A stretch of 64,000 bases of DNA from Conexibacter woesei Iso977N (GCF_000424625.1 NZ_AUKG01000002.1:806001-870000), one strand, 5' to 3'; counted from the first letter of the stretch, positions 40,461-48,840 are shown. Numbers and translations: made by a program. Notes: generated by a model from the sequence alone, not told the origin.

Positions 40461-43201
40461 TCCTCGGCGAGCAGGGTCGCGGTGTTCAGGCGCCGCAGCG
40501 CGGCGGCGGGTGGGAGGGACGCGAGCACCGCGGACAGGATCCCGCATCCGGCGGCGGCCGCGGCGACGAGCGGCATCGTGGTGGTCAGCTGGCCTGTGAA
40601 GGCCCAGGCGGCGCCGAGGCCGAGCAGCGCGCCGCCCATGCCGCCGAGCAACCCAAGGCCTATGCCTTCGAAGACGACGAGGCGGGTCAGCTGGCGCTCG
40701 CGCCAGCCGGTCGCGCGCAGCGTCGCGATCTCGGCGGAGCGGTCGCGCAGGTTGAGGTACAACACGTCGGCGACCGACAGCGCGCCCAGGACCAGCGTCG
40801 CGGCGACCGCGAGGTAGTCGGCGGTCCGGACCTGGACGGCGACCGCGTCGCCCAGCACGGTCCCGACGACCGCGCCCCGGAACGCCGCGGTGACCGCCAG
40901 CAGCGCGGTCAGCGCGAACACGCCGACGCCGAGCGAGGCGACGCCGAGCACGCTGCGCCCGGGGACGCGCACGAGGTTGGTCCGGGCCAGCCCGGCGAGG
41001 CTGCGCACGCCGCGGCGCGTCGTCCGGCCGGTCCGGACCGCGGGGCGCACGGCGGCGAGCGGTTCGGCGCGGGCGGCACGCAGCGCGGGGATCGTCCCGG
41101 CCAGCAGCGCCAGCAGCGTCGCGCCCGGGATCGCCGCCGCGGCGCGCCAGCCGCCGACCGGCAGGCCCAGCGCGGCGCCGAGCGGCAACGCCACCAACAA
41201 CCCGGCGAGGCCCGCGAGGGCGCCGACGAGCGCGACCTCGGTCAGCATGTAGGTGAACAGCTTGCGCGCCGGCCAGCCGACGCAGGCCAAGATCCCCAAC
41301 TCGGTCGAGCGCGAGCGCACGGCGGCGCTCGTCGCGTTGATGGTGAACAGCGCGCAGACCAAGAGCACCAGGAAGAACAAGGCCACCGACTTGCGGTCGA
41401 CCGCGTTGAGGATCGTCGTCGCGACGCCCTTCCTGGTCCAGCCCTCGCGCAGCGTCGCGGCGGGGCGGCCGAGCTTGGAGCGGTCCAGCGCGACATTGAC
41501 CGGCGTCGGCGACGAGCCCGCGGTGACGTCGACCTGCAGGCCGGTGCGCTTGGCGATCGCCTCGGCGGCGAGCCGGATCCGCTCGCGCGACGCCTTGTCC
41601 GGGCCGGTCACGCCGGCGACCCGGACGCGGACGACGCTGATCGGCGCGGCGGCCTGGGCGTCGTTCTCCTGGCCGAACAGGTTGGGCTGCAGCAGCCCGA
41701 TCCCGGCCTTCAGCGTCGTCAGCAGCGCGGGCGGGGCGATTAAGTAGCCCGCGGGGTTGCCGTCGGGCGCGAGCGTCCCGCCGCCCTCGATCTGCGCGTC
41801 GGGCGCGTGGAAGGGATCGAGCGCGCGGGCGGCGCCAGCGAGCTTGTTGGGGTCGAACGTCCCGACGACCTTGGTCATGGTGAAGTACGGCGGCGGGACG
41901 GCGGGCACCTGCAGGTGCTCGCGGAACTCGCGGTAGCCGGTGTCGCGGCCGAGCATCGGCGCCTGGATGAAGCCGGTGCCGGTGCCGTCGAGCTTGGACG
42001 CGGCGCCCCAGGCGAAGCGATCGGTCTTGGCGACCAGCGGGCGCACGGTCCCGGCGCGGGCGGTCAGCGCGTAGCGCTGCGGGCCGGTGGTCCAGAGGCC
42101 CGGCACGTCCTGCACCGCGCGCATCTGGCGCAGGAGCACGTTGTAGGCGTCGGTCGCGGTGATCGTGCGGCGTGCGACGGTCGGCCCGGAGGCGGCCCGC
42201 AGGATGCGGTTGGCGCGGGTGGTGTCGTCCTTGGCGCGGCCGTAGGCGTCGGCTGCGGCGCGCGGGAGCTGGTCGATCGCGTAGTCGGCCCTGAGCTGCG
42301 TGGGCGTCGTCGAGGCCGCGAGGATCGGCATCACGCGGAACTTGGTGTACTCCTTGCCCAGGAGCTGGGCGTCCTCGTCGCCCTTGAACCAGCGGCCGGA
42401 GACGACCGCGCGGTCGGCGCCGTCGAGGGCGGCCTCGGCCTTGGGGTCGATCCCGGCGACGAGCAGCGGGAACGGGTACTGGACGCGCGCGCCGATCGTC
42501 GCGGGCGCGTGGCGCTCGACGCCGTAGTCGCTGCGGCCGAGGGTGCCGTCGGTCGACCAGCACCAGAGCCAGCGGCGCGCGGCGGGCGCGTAGGCGGAGG
42601 CCGCCGACGAGCGCGACGGGCAGATCCCGGCAAAGCTCTGGGACGAGAAGAACTCAGTTGCGCGGGTCTGGTTCGGCGTGCCGACCGCGCGCGGCGGTGG
42701 GGCCTGGATCCTGTTGGGCGTGACGTAGATGTAGGAGTCGGCGTCCCTCAGGTGGATCGCGCCGCCGTCGGCGGTCCAGGACGAGCGCAGGCGGAAGAGG
42801 GCGCGCTGCTTGGGCTTGAGGTGCTTCGCCACCGGCAGCGTGATCTGCGCGGTCGGCATGATGTAGCCGTAGATCGCCAGCGGCGCGGCGATCTGGACGC
42901 CGGGCGCGTGGCGGATCGTCTTGAGCTGGTCCATCGTGATCCCGCCGAAGGTCCCGGCAAGGAAGTTCTGCTGGACGAGCCCGCGTTGGCGCTCCAGCGC
43001 CGAGGGCGCGCCGCGCGGGCGGACGAGGACGTCGTAGGCGGTCCGGAAGTGGCGCGCGACCTGGCCGCGGACCTCGAGCTTGGAGGACTGCGATGCGCCC
43101 GTCAGCACCGTGAACGACGCGGTCGCGACGGCGATCCCGGCCAGCAGCGCCAGCGCGCGGCCGCGGCGGAAGCGCAGCTCGGCCGCGATCAGGCGCAGCA
43201 T
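40457..43201 (-). CDS. FtsX/MacB-like ABC permease with large extracellular domain
   Basis: A 914-residue permease of the FtsX-like family. An N-terminal membrane helix (about 12-36) is followed by an extracellular region of nearly 600 residues. The core membrane helices come next, from about residue 615 (SVALFFLVLLVCALFTINAT) to the C terminus, with two FtsX repeats (the ELGILACVGWPARKLFTYML and EIATLRATGWRERQLTRLVV pattern). The length is usual for the larger actinobacterial members. It is the first gene of a three-gene unit and its cargo is unknown. Confidence 0.9.
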   Translation of the reverse strand: MLRLIAAELRFRRGRALALLAGIAVATASFTVLTGASQSSKLEVRGQVARHFRTAYDVLVRPRGAPSALERQRGLVQQNFLAGTFGGITMDQLKTIRHAPGVQIAAPLAIYGYIMPTAQITLPVAKHLKPKQRALFRLRSSWTADGGAIHLRDADSYIYVTPNRIQAPPPRAVGTPNQTRATEFFSSQSFAGICPSRSSAASAYAPAARRWLWCWSTDGTLGRSDYGVERHAPATIGARVQYPFPLLVAGIDPKAEAALDGADRAVVSGRWFKGDEDAQLLGKEYTKFRVMPILAASTTPTQLRADYAIDQLPRAAADAYGRAKDDTTRANRILRAASGPTVARRTITATDAYNVLLRQMRAVQDVPGLWTTGPQRYALTARAGTVRPLVAKTDRFAWGAASKLDGTGTGFIQAPMLGRDTGYREFREHLQVPAVPPPYFTMTKVVGTFDPNKLAGAARALDPFHAPDAQIEGGGTLAPDGNPAGYLIAPPALLTTLKAGIGLLQPNLFGQENDAQAAAPISVVRVRVAGVTGPDKASRERIRLAAEAIAKRTGLQVDVTAGSSPTPVNVALDRSKLGRPAATLREGWTRKGVATTILNAVDRKSVALFFLVLLVCALFTINATSAAVRSRSTELGILACVGWPARKLFTYMLTEVALVGALAGLAGLLVALPLGAALGLPVGGWRAAAAIPGATLLALLAGTIPALRAARAEPLAAVRPAVRTGRTTRRGVRSLAGLARTNLVRVPGRSVLGVASLGVGVFALTALLAVTAAFRGAVVGTVLGDAVAVQVRTADYLAVAATLVLGALSVADVLYLNLRDRSAEIATLRATGWRERQLTRLVVFEGIGLGLLGGMGGALLGLGAAWAFTGQLTTTMPLVAAAAAGCGILSAVLASLPPAAALRRLNTATLLAEE

Positions 43202-43272
43202 GTCGACGGTCCTCCTCCCACACCAGCCAAGACCCGCAACCTACCGGGCGCGTGACGGCGTGGTGGAGGGCG

Positions 43273-44031
43273 CTAACCGAAGAGGTCTTCTTCGCGACTG
43301 CGCAGGAGCGCCTGCGCGCCGGGACCGTCGTCGCCGGGCGCGAGCACGTGGCGCTCCAGGCCGGTGACGACGACCGCGGGCTCCGCGGCGTCCTTGCCGC
43401 CGCGGGCGAGGTCGGCGGCGGCCGCGGCCTGGTCGGCGGTGGCGATCCAGGTCGCCTTCAGCTCGCGGCCGTGGGTGTCCTGCCTGCCGCGCCAGTCCTC
43501 GAGCGGGCGCAGGCCGGCGATGCCGATCGCGACGTCGCACTGGCCGTGGCGCCAGGCGCGGCCGAAGGAGTCGGCGATGACGACGGCGGGGTGGCCGGGA
43601 AGCTGGGCTCGGAGGCGCCGCGCGCTGTCGTCCGGGTCGGTCGGCAGCAGGATCAGGTGGTCCGGGTCGGCGGCGTTGGAGGCGTCGACGCCCGCGTTGG
43701 CGCACACGAACCCGTGGTGGGTGCGGGAGATCAGGACGCCGTGCTCGGCGCGGACGACCTCGGCGGTCTCGCGCAGGACGACCTCGACGTGGCGGGGATC
43801 GTCCTTGCCGAGGCTCGCCGCAAGGCGTAGGGCTTGCTCGGAGGGCGTGACGTCGGCAAGTGCTATGACTCGCCCCTCGGCCTTGGACACCACCTTGTGA
43901 GCGACCACCAGCACTTCTCCGGGCGCGAAGCCGTCGGCGCCGCGGGCCGCGCTCAGGAGCGCCGCCAGGTCGTCGCCCGGCCGGACCTCGGGGATCCCGG
44001 GCAGCGGCCGCGCGGCGACCGCCGGGCTCAT
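43273..44031 (-). CDS. cofE: Coenzyme F420-0:L-glutamate ligase
   Basis: A 252-residue CofE that adds glutamates to F420-0 with GTP. Family features include LVVAHKVVSKAEGRVIALAD (about 41-60), the metal and nucleotide region LISRTHHGFVCANAGVDASN (about 99-118), and DSFGRAWRHGQCDVAIGIAG. Unlike mycobacterial FbiB (about 450 residues), it lacks the C-terminal nitroreductase-like domain that reduces dehydro-F420-0. That step must be done by another protein or not be needed. It overlaps cofC by ATGA. Confidence 0.92.
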   Translation of the reverse strand: MSPAVAARPLPGIPEVRPGDDLAALLSAARGADGFAPGEVLVVAHKVVSKAEGRVIALADVTPSEQALRLAASLGKDDPRHVEVVLRETAEVVRAEHGVLISRTHHGFVCANAGVDASNAADPDHLILLPTDPDDSARRLRAQLPGHPAVVIADSFGRAWRHGQCDVAIGIAGLRPLEDWRGRQDTHGRELKATWIATADQAAAAADLARGGKDAAEPAVVVTGLERHVLAPGDDGPGAQALLRSREEDLFG

Positions 44032-44741
44032 CCCGCGCCGCCGCCGACGCGGCTGAAGCGCGCGAGCAGGCCGCGGGTGTGGGAGGCGCCGCCGCGCACG
44101 TCCTCCAGCGCGACACGTAGCGCCGCGAGGTCGTCGACGGTGTCGACGTCGAGGCCGAGCGTCGGGATGTCCGCCGACTCCACGCGCGCGCCCGCCTCCT
44201 GGGCGAGGCGGCGGTGGCGCTCGTGCGATCCGGGGCCGAAGGCGGGGGCGATCGCGTCCGGGGGCAGGAGCAGCAGCGCGTTGGTGCCGGTGCCGTGGCG
44301 GTCGGGGACGACGACGACCTCCGGGGTGCCGTCGCCCGCGCCGACGGTGGCGGGGTGGTCGGAGAGCAGTTCGTCGACCTCGGCGGGGTCGAGCGCGGGG
44401 CAGTCGCCGGGGACGAGCAGGACGCGCGTGGCGCCGCGCTCGATCGCGGCGGCGACGCCGCGGGCGGCGGCGGCGCTGTGGCCGTCGTCGGTGGGGTCGT
44501 CGACGACCGCGGCGGCGTCGTAGCCGGCGGCGAGGGCGACCGCGAGCGTCTCGCCGGAGACGACGAGGACCTCGTCGACGCGCTTGGCGCGGCGCAGGGC
44601 GATCAGGACGTCGGTGACCATCGCCTCGGCGAGCGCGCGGCGGGTGCCGTCGGAGAGGTCGTTGTCGAGGCGCTGCTTGGCGGCGCCGAAGCGCTTGACG
44701 GGGAGGACGGCGATCGTCCTGCCGCGGGGCGGGGTGGCCAT
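44028..44741 (-). CDS. cofC: Phospho(enol)pyruvate/2-phospho-L-lactate guanylyltransferase
   Basis: A 237-residue nucleotidyltransferase of the CofC/FbiD family that activates 2-phospholactate or phosphoenolpyruvate with GTP. It has the start VLPVKRFGAAKQRL (about 12-25), VLLVPGDCPALDP with the metal-binding Asp, and VVVVPDRHGTGTNALLLLPP. It sits between cofD (4-base gap) and cofE (overlap). In actinobacteria the substrate is usually PEP; the sequence does not decide. Confidence 0.92.
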   Translation of the reverse strand: MATPPRGRTIAVLPVKRFGAAKQRLDNDLSDGTRRALAEAMVTDVLIALRRAKRVDEVLVVSGETLAVALAAGYDAAAVVDDPTDDGHSAAAARGVAAAIERGATRVLLVPGDCPALDPAEVDELLSDHPATVGAGDGTPEVVVVPDRHGTGTNALLLLPPDAIAPAFGPGSHERHRRLAQEAGARVESADIPTLGLDVDTVDDLAALRVALEDVRGGASHTRGLLARFSRVGGGAG

Positions 44742-44745
44742 CGCG

Positions 44746-45675
44746 TTACGCCAGCCCCTCGGCGAAGGCCAGCGTCTCGCTCGCCACGCGCTTGGCGGCC
44801 TCGGGGTCGCTCATCATCGTGTCGGTCGTGTGGGACGGGAGCGTCGAGTCGGCCGGGAGGGTCTCGTCGGCGACGAGGCCGTCGAGCAGGTCGGCGTAGA
44901 AGCTGACGATGCCCGCGGCGTCGAAGGTCACGCCCGCCCAGTCCAGGAACGGCTCGGTCGGGCCCTTGACGACCTGGCCCTTGACGATGGGGGACACCGC
45001 GACCACGGGCGCGGGCGCGTCGCGCAGGGCGGCGGCCAGGCCGGGGACGGCGAGGATGGGGCCGATCGAGATCACCGGGTTGGAGGGTCCCACGATGATC
45101 GCGCGCGCGCTTTGCAGTGCCTGCGCGATCTCGGGCGAGAGCGTGGCGTCGGCGGCGCCGTCGTAGCGGACGTCCTCGATCGGCAGGGCCGCGCGGTGGC
45201 GGACCATGAACTCCTGGAACGGGACCCAGGTGCCGCCGGAGCGGATCGCGGTGCGGACGGGCTCGTCGGCCATCGGCAGGACGCGGGCGCCGAGGCCGAG
45301 CGCCTGCGTGAGCTCTGCGATGGCGTCCGTGAGGCGGGTGCCCTGCGCGAGCAGCTCCGCCCGGCGGATGCCGTAGGCGAGGTCGCGGTCGCCGAGGTTG
45401 AACCAGACGTCCACGCCGAGCTCCTTGAGGCCCTCCATCACGTGGAAGGTGTCGCCGTCGAGGCCCCAGCCGCGGGGGTCGATGCGGTCGGCGAGGTGGA
45501 AGCTGACGAGGTCCGGGTCGGGGGCGACGTAGGCGCCGTACAGCTCGACGTCGTCGCCGGTGTTGGCGATCACGACGAGGTCGTCTCCGGCGACGTCGGC
45601 CATCCCGCGGGCGAGCTTCGCGCCTCCGGTGCCTCCGGCCAGGACGACCACCGGGGAACGGGAGTCGAAGTCCAT
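44746..45675 (-). CDS. cofD: 2-phospho-L-lactate transferase
   Basis: A 309-residue CofD/FbiA that joins the activated phospho-C3 unit to FO, giving F420-0 or its dehydro form. The N terminus VVVLAGGTGGAKLARGM is characteristic, followed by VIANTGDDVELYGAYVAPD and the IIVGPSNPVISIGPIL segment. It is the first gene of cofD-cofC-cofE. The ATG is only 18 bases from the divergent GTG of a thioesterase gene, so its promoter must overlap that gene and its message is probably nearly leaderless. FO comes from fbiC at 20.5 kb. Confidence 0.93.
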   Translation of the reverse strand: MDFDSRSPVVVLAGGTGGAKLARGMADVAGDDLVVIANTGDDVELYGAYVAPDPDLVSFHLADRIDPRGWGLDGDTFHVMEGLKELGVDVWFNLGDRDLAYGIRRAELLAQGTRLTDAIAELTQALGLGARVLPMADEPVRTAIRSGGTWVPFQEFMVRHRAALPIEDVRYDGAADATLSPEIAQALQSARAIIVGPSNPVISIGPILAVPGLAAALRDAPAPVVAVSPIVKGQVVKGPTEPFLDWAGVTFDAAGIVSFYADLLDGLVADETLPADSTLPSHTTDTMMSDPEAAKRVASETLAFAEGLA

Positions 45676-45693
45676 GCGGCGGCTGACGATAAC
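45676..45693. promoter_or_regulatory. Shared divergent promoter region, cofD and thioesterase
   Basis: Only 18 bases separate the two starts. The sequence GACGATAACGT reads GATAAC on one strand and GTTATC on the other, so one patch could supply -10 elements in both directions. Both messages would have almost no leader. Confidence 0.4.
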
Positions 45694-46059
45694 GTGCCGC
45701 TCGTGGGCACCACTGAGATCCACGAGCACGCGTTCGTCGCGGAGGGCGTCCTGCTCACCGACGTGCGCGGCTCGCTGCCCCGCCGCGTGCTGTCCACGCC
45801 GGGGATGATCGGCATGATGGAGTACGCCGCGACGACCCTCGCGCAGTCCCACATCCCACCCGGATCGACGACCGTGGGCTTCGAGGTCTGCATCAAGCAC
45901 GTGGCGGGCGCCTTCGAGGGCTCCCACTGCGTGGCACGCGCGGTCCTGCGCGAGATCGTGGACGAGCGGAAGCTCCGGTTCGACGTTGAAGTGCTGGAAG
46001 ACGACCGCACGATCGGCGTGGGAACACACGAGCGCCGCGTGGTGCCGGGCGCGTTCTAG
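45694..46059 (+). CDS. Hot-dog thioesterase, FlK-like
   Basis: A 121-residue hot-dog-fold acyl-CoA thioesterase resembling fluoroacetyl-CoA thioesterase FlK. It has the STPGMIGMMEYAA segment, with Thr and Glu where FlK has its catalytic Thr42 and Glu50. It also has a VGFEVCIKHVAGAFEGS segment, with His matching FlK His76. The start is GTG at 45694, or GTG at 45703. Many such proteins act on ordinary short acyl-CoAs, so fluoroacetate resistance is only one option. A possible link to crotonyl/ethylmalonyl-CoA metabolism is speculative. Confidence 0.82.
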   Translation: MPLVGTTEIHEHAFVAEGVLLTDVRGSLPRRVLSTPGMIGMMEYAATTLAQSHIPPGSTTVGFEVCIKHVAGAFEGSHCVARAVLREIVDERKLRFDVEVLEDDRTIGVGTHERRVVPGAF

Positions 46060-46389
46060 CGACGCGCCTCTCAGCTCACGCGCTCTGGCCTCTCAGCACT
46101 GCCGACGCCGGCGACCGCGTCATCAGTCCTCGCGCCGCCGACGTCGTGGATGAAGGCGCTTCGCTTGGTCGTCATCGCGTCTGGTCACGCGGAGCGGTCG
46201 CGCCCTTTGCCGTCACCCGTCTGGCATCGCTCCACGCGCCCGACGCCACATGGCGACGCGACCGTCCGTTTCCGCGACATCACTTCGCGCCTCCGCACGC
46301 GCCGGGGTTGAAGGCGCTTCGCTTGATCGTCGTCGCCCTGGCGGGCGCGGAGTGGTCGCGGTCTTCGCCGTCGCCCGTCCGGAGAACGC
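46060..46389 (+). repeat. Extragenic repeat locus 3 (two tandem units)
   Basis: Two repeat cores begin at about 46152 and 46310, 158 bases apart, almost the same spacing as at locus 1. The first differs by three bases within the core (CTTGGTCGTCATCGC). A TTCCGCGACATCACTTCGCG block (46270-46289) precedes the second copy, exactly as at locus 1. No gene is seen in these 330 bases. The locus lies between convergent genes. Confidence 0.8.
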
Positions 46390-47007
46390 CTACGGCACCC
46401 CGGCCAACACCACCGGGTCGCCGACAGCCCGCGTCAGCGAGAAGGTCTTGAAGGGGCCGACAGCGTCCAGACGGTAGGCGCCCGAAGGCGTGATCGGGAT
46501 GGTCGTCGTCGCGCCGGACTGCAGGAGGGCCGAGGCGGTCTGGAAGCCGATGGGGGCCAGGCCCATGAAGGACCCGACGTCGCCGGCGTCCCTGGCCGGT
46601 GTGAAGAACATCAGCTTGCCGGCGGTCGCGTTGGCCGTCACGGTGCACGTGCCCGCGGCGGTGTCGGCGAACAGGCAGATGCCCTTGGTGCCCGGGATCG
46701 CGTACCAGGTGCCGCCGCGCAGCCCGGTAATCGCGCGGGCCTGGCGGGGGTCGGTCCCGAACATCTGGACGGTGCGCGAGTCCTGGAACGTGCGCAGCAC
46801 GACGTCGGGCGCTCTCACCGCGGGCTGGTTGAACACCGGGAACGCGGCCACCAGCTCGGCCGGGATCGCCTGCAACTTGGGCACGTGCGCCAGGTCCGGC
46901 TTGATGTGGCCGTGCTTCGGCCTGCCCTTCGCGGAGGCAGCGCCCGCGAACGCGAGCGCGGCGAGCGAGGACACCACAACGACAACGACGAGCGAGCGGA
47001 ACCGCAT
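46390..47007 (-). CDS. Predicted secreted protein
   Basis: A 205-residue protein with a clear signal peptide (MRFRSLVVVVVVSSLAALAF, cleavage near ASA-KG at about 26). The mature part has two Cys (ICLFADTAAGTCTVTANATA) that could form a disulfide. The ATG at 47005-47007 has GGAG 6 bases upstream. No family is recognised. It is convergent with the thioesterase gene across repeat locus 3. Confidence 0.75.
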   Translation of the reverse strand: MRFRSLVVVVVVSSLAALAFAGAASAKGRPKHGHIKPDLAHVPKLQAIPAELVAAFPVFNQPAVRAPDVVLRTFQDSRTVQMFGTDPRQARAITGLRGGTWYAIPGTKGICLFADTAAGTCTVTANATAGKLMFFTPARDAGDVGSFMGLAPIGFQTASALLQSGATTTIPITPSGAYRLDAVGPFKTFSLTRAVGDPVVLAGVP

Positions 47008-47106
47008 GAGCACTCCAAGCACTTGGACAGTGAGCGTCCGCGACCGTATCCGCCACGTTACGGCCGTGCAAATCCAGCAGCGTCTACCGGGTGAGCGTCG
47101 CTGCGC

Positions 47107-47334
47107 TCAGGCGGCCTGCTGAGCGCGCCGGAACTCCTCGAAGCGCACGCGGGTCTCCTCGCGCACGCGATCCTGCGCGGCCTTGAACGCCGCATCGACC
47201 TTCGGGTCGCGATCCTTGGTCTCGACGATGAGGATGTCGCCGTTGGGGAGGCGGATCTCGAAGTCGTGTCGGTTCCGGGGCATGAGGAAGGGTGGAGTGT
47301 GAAGGGGTGGGCGGATGGAACGCTGTTGCTTCAT
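47107..47334 (-). CDS. Small protein coupled to the SIR2-domain gene
   Basis: A 75-residue charged protein whose ATG overlaps the SIR2-gene stop (ATGA). A downstream ATG would leave 58 residues starting MPRNRHDFEIRLPNGDILIV. The body is a short beta hairpin (DFEIRLPNGDILIVETKDRD) and a long charged helix. Its coupling suggests a helper or immunity-like partner of the SIR2 protein. I do not recognise the family. Confidence 0.7.
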   Translation of the reverse strand: MKQQRSIRPPLHTPPFLMPRNRHDFEIRLPNGDILIVETKDRDPKVDAAFKAAQDRVREETRVRFEEFRRAQQAA

Positions 47335-48821
47335 GTGGTGCCGATAGAGGCGAGATCCAGGATATAGAGGGCGAGTTCCTGGATGGTGTCGTCGAAGGAC
47401 ACCTCGACGGCGGGGTCCATCGCGTTGAGGATGGTCTCGTCCTCGGCGAGCATGCTGGAGATCGTGATGGCGCCAGCGGGGATGCCATCACGTGTGACGA
47501 GCGGGAGGCCGCGCACGAAGTGCCAGCGCGACGCGTAGACGTTGCGCGGCTCGCCCAGCGCGGTCCCGCGGCAGAAGCAGCGGACCGCGACCCAGCGGCT
47601 GTGCTCGTCGATCGGGATCGGGTCTATCGTCCTGGGGTCCCGGTGGACACGATCCGTCGTCGCCCAGTTCGTCAGCGTGTCGCCGGCCGCGTCCACCAGC
47701 CAGAGCGTCGCCGACAGCACCTCGTCGACCGGCTGGCCGACGAGCGGCTCGAGCGTGCCGACCGCGGCGTGGAGCAGGGCGTTCATCGAGAAGTGCAGGA
47801 AGTCCTGCGCCGCCGCGAAGTCCGGTGGCAGAAGCAGCTCGTCGGCGACCTGCGCGTGCCAGTCCGCGAGGCGGCCCGGAAGCGGCCGGTAGCTGGCGCC
47901 GCCACGCTTGGCGCGGGCGATCTCAGCGAGGGCCAAGGCAATCTCGGCGTAGTGGTCGACGAAGACGATCTCCAGCCGGTTGCTGCGCCAGCGCGCCTTG
48001 AGCGCGTTCTCGTAGGCGTCGATCACCTCGGGTGGCGTGCCCTTCGGGTACGCGTCCTGGCGCGTGAAGATCGCGTAGTGCTGTGGGCTGCCCGGGCCCG
48101 CGTGGGCGTGCAGGTAGCGCAGTAGGTTGGGATCGGTGAGGCTGGAGCCGATGAACAGGCAGGAGCCGTCGATCAGTGCGGAACCGACCACGCTGCGCTG
48201 CCAGTCGTCGGTCGCGACGTGCTGGTAGTCGCGCTCGGTCAGGACGACCGTGCCCTCGGCGTGGCCGTCACGCGCGAGGTACCCGTGCAGATGGACCACG
48301 CGCTGGTGGTCGGCATCGGTCTCCGGGAGGGCGGCGAGGCCGGCCGGGCCCGTGTACACGCACGGCGCCACGCCCGGGAGCGCGTCGGTGAGCGCCTGCT
48401 CGACGAGGTCGTCGTAGTTGGTGGTCATCAACCGCAGAGCGGGGCCGTAGGCCGCCCGCAGGACAGGCAGCTGGCGAGCGATCGGGCCGGGTGCGAACCG
48501 GGCCGCGTCGGCTCCGTAGAGTGCCTCCGGGATCCAGTTGGCGAGGTCGTCGCCCGCGAGCGCTTCGGCCATCGCGGCGGCGCCAAGCGGGGACTCACCG
48601 CCGAGGATCTTGGCGATCCAGGTCGCCCGCGCACCATCGTCGGAGAGGGCGAGACGCTCGCGTCCGGCACGGTCGAGCAGGTCTGACACGAGCCGGTTCC
48701 ACGTCGGCAGGCCGGCCTCGGCCGAGACACCGGCGCCGACGACGACCGTCAGCGAAGAGCGGCCGGCCAGGTGCCGGATCATCTTCGAGAGCGGTGCGGT
48801 CGCGAACTGGCTCAAGGCCAT
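47331..48821 (-). CDS. SIR2-domain protein, possible defence NADase
   Basis: A 496-residue protein. The N-terminal half is a SIR2-like NAD+-binding domain: VVVGAGVSAEAGLPTW (about 26-41), TTNYDD (Asn135), and VVHLHG (about 175-180) with the expected His. Proteins with such domains act as NAD+-depleting effectors in anti-phage systems (Thoeris, DSR, SIR2-APAZ and others). The C-terminal part (about 310-496) is not from those families. It has a GAF-like feel (WVAVRCFCRGTALGEPRNVY, PAGAITISSMLAEDE) and may sense a signal. No signal peptide. Defence function is an inference. Confidence 0.78.
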   Translation of the reverse strand: MALSQFATAPLSKMIRHLAGRSSLTVVVGAGVSAEAGLPTWNRLVSDLLDRAGRERLALSDDGARATWIAKILGGESPLGAAAMAEALAGDDLANWIPEALYGADAARFAPGPIARQLPVLRAAYGPALRLMTTNYDDLVEQALTDALPGVAPCVYTGPAGLAALPETDADHQRVVHLHGYLARDGHAEGTVVLTERDYQHVATDDWQRSVVGSALIDGSCLFIGSSLTDPNLLRYLHAHAGPGSPQHYAIFTRQDAYPKGTPPEVIDAYENALKARWRSNRLEIVFVDHYAEIALALAEIARAKRGGASYRPLPGRLADWHAQVADELLLPPDFAAAQDFLHFSMNALLHAAVGTLEPLVGQPVDEVLSATLWLVDAAGDTLTNWATTDRVHRDPRTIDPIPIDEHSRWVAVRCFCRGTALGEPRNVYASRWHFVRGLPLVTRDGIPAGAITISSMLAEDETILNAMDPAVEVSFDDTIQELALYILDLASIGTT

Positions 48822-48840
48822 TCGCGGAGTCCTACATCAT

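Noticed and set aside
46250-46477. Small plus-strand frames within the extragenic repeats as genes
   Set aside because: Apart from the nine core residues, the frames differ among copies and are Arg/Pro-rich. The conservation looks nucleotide-based.
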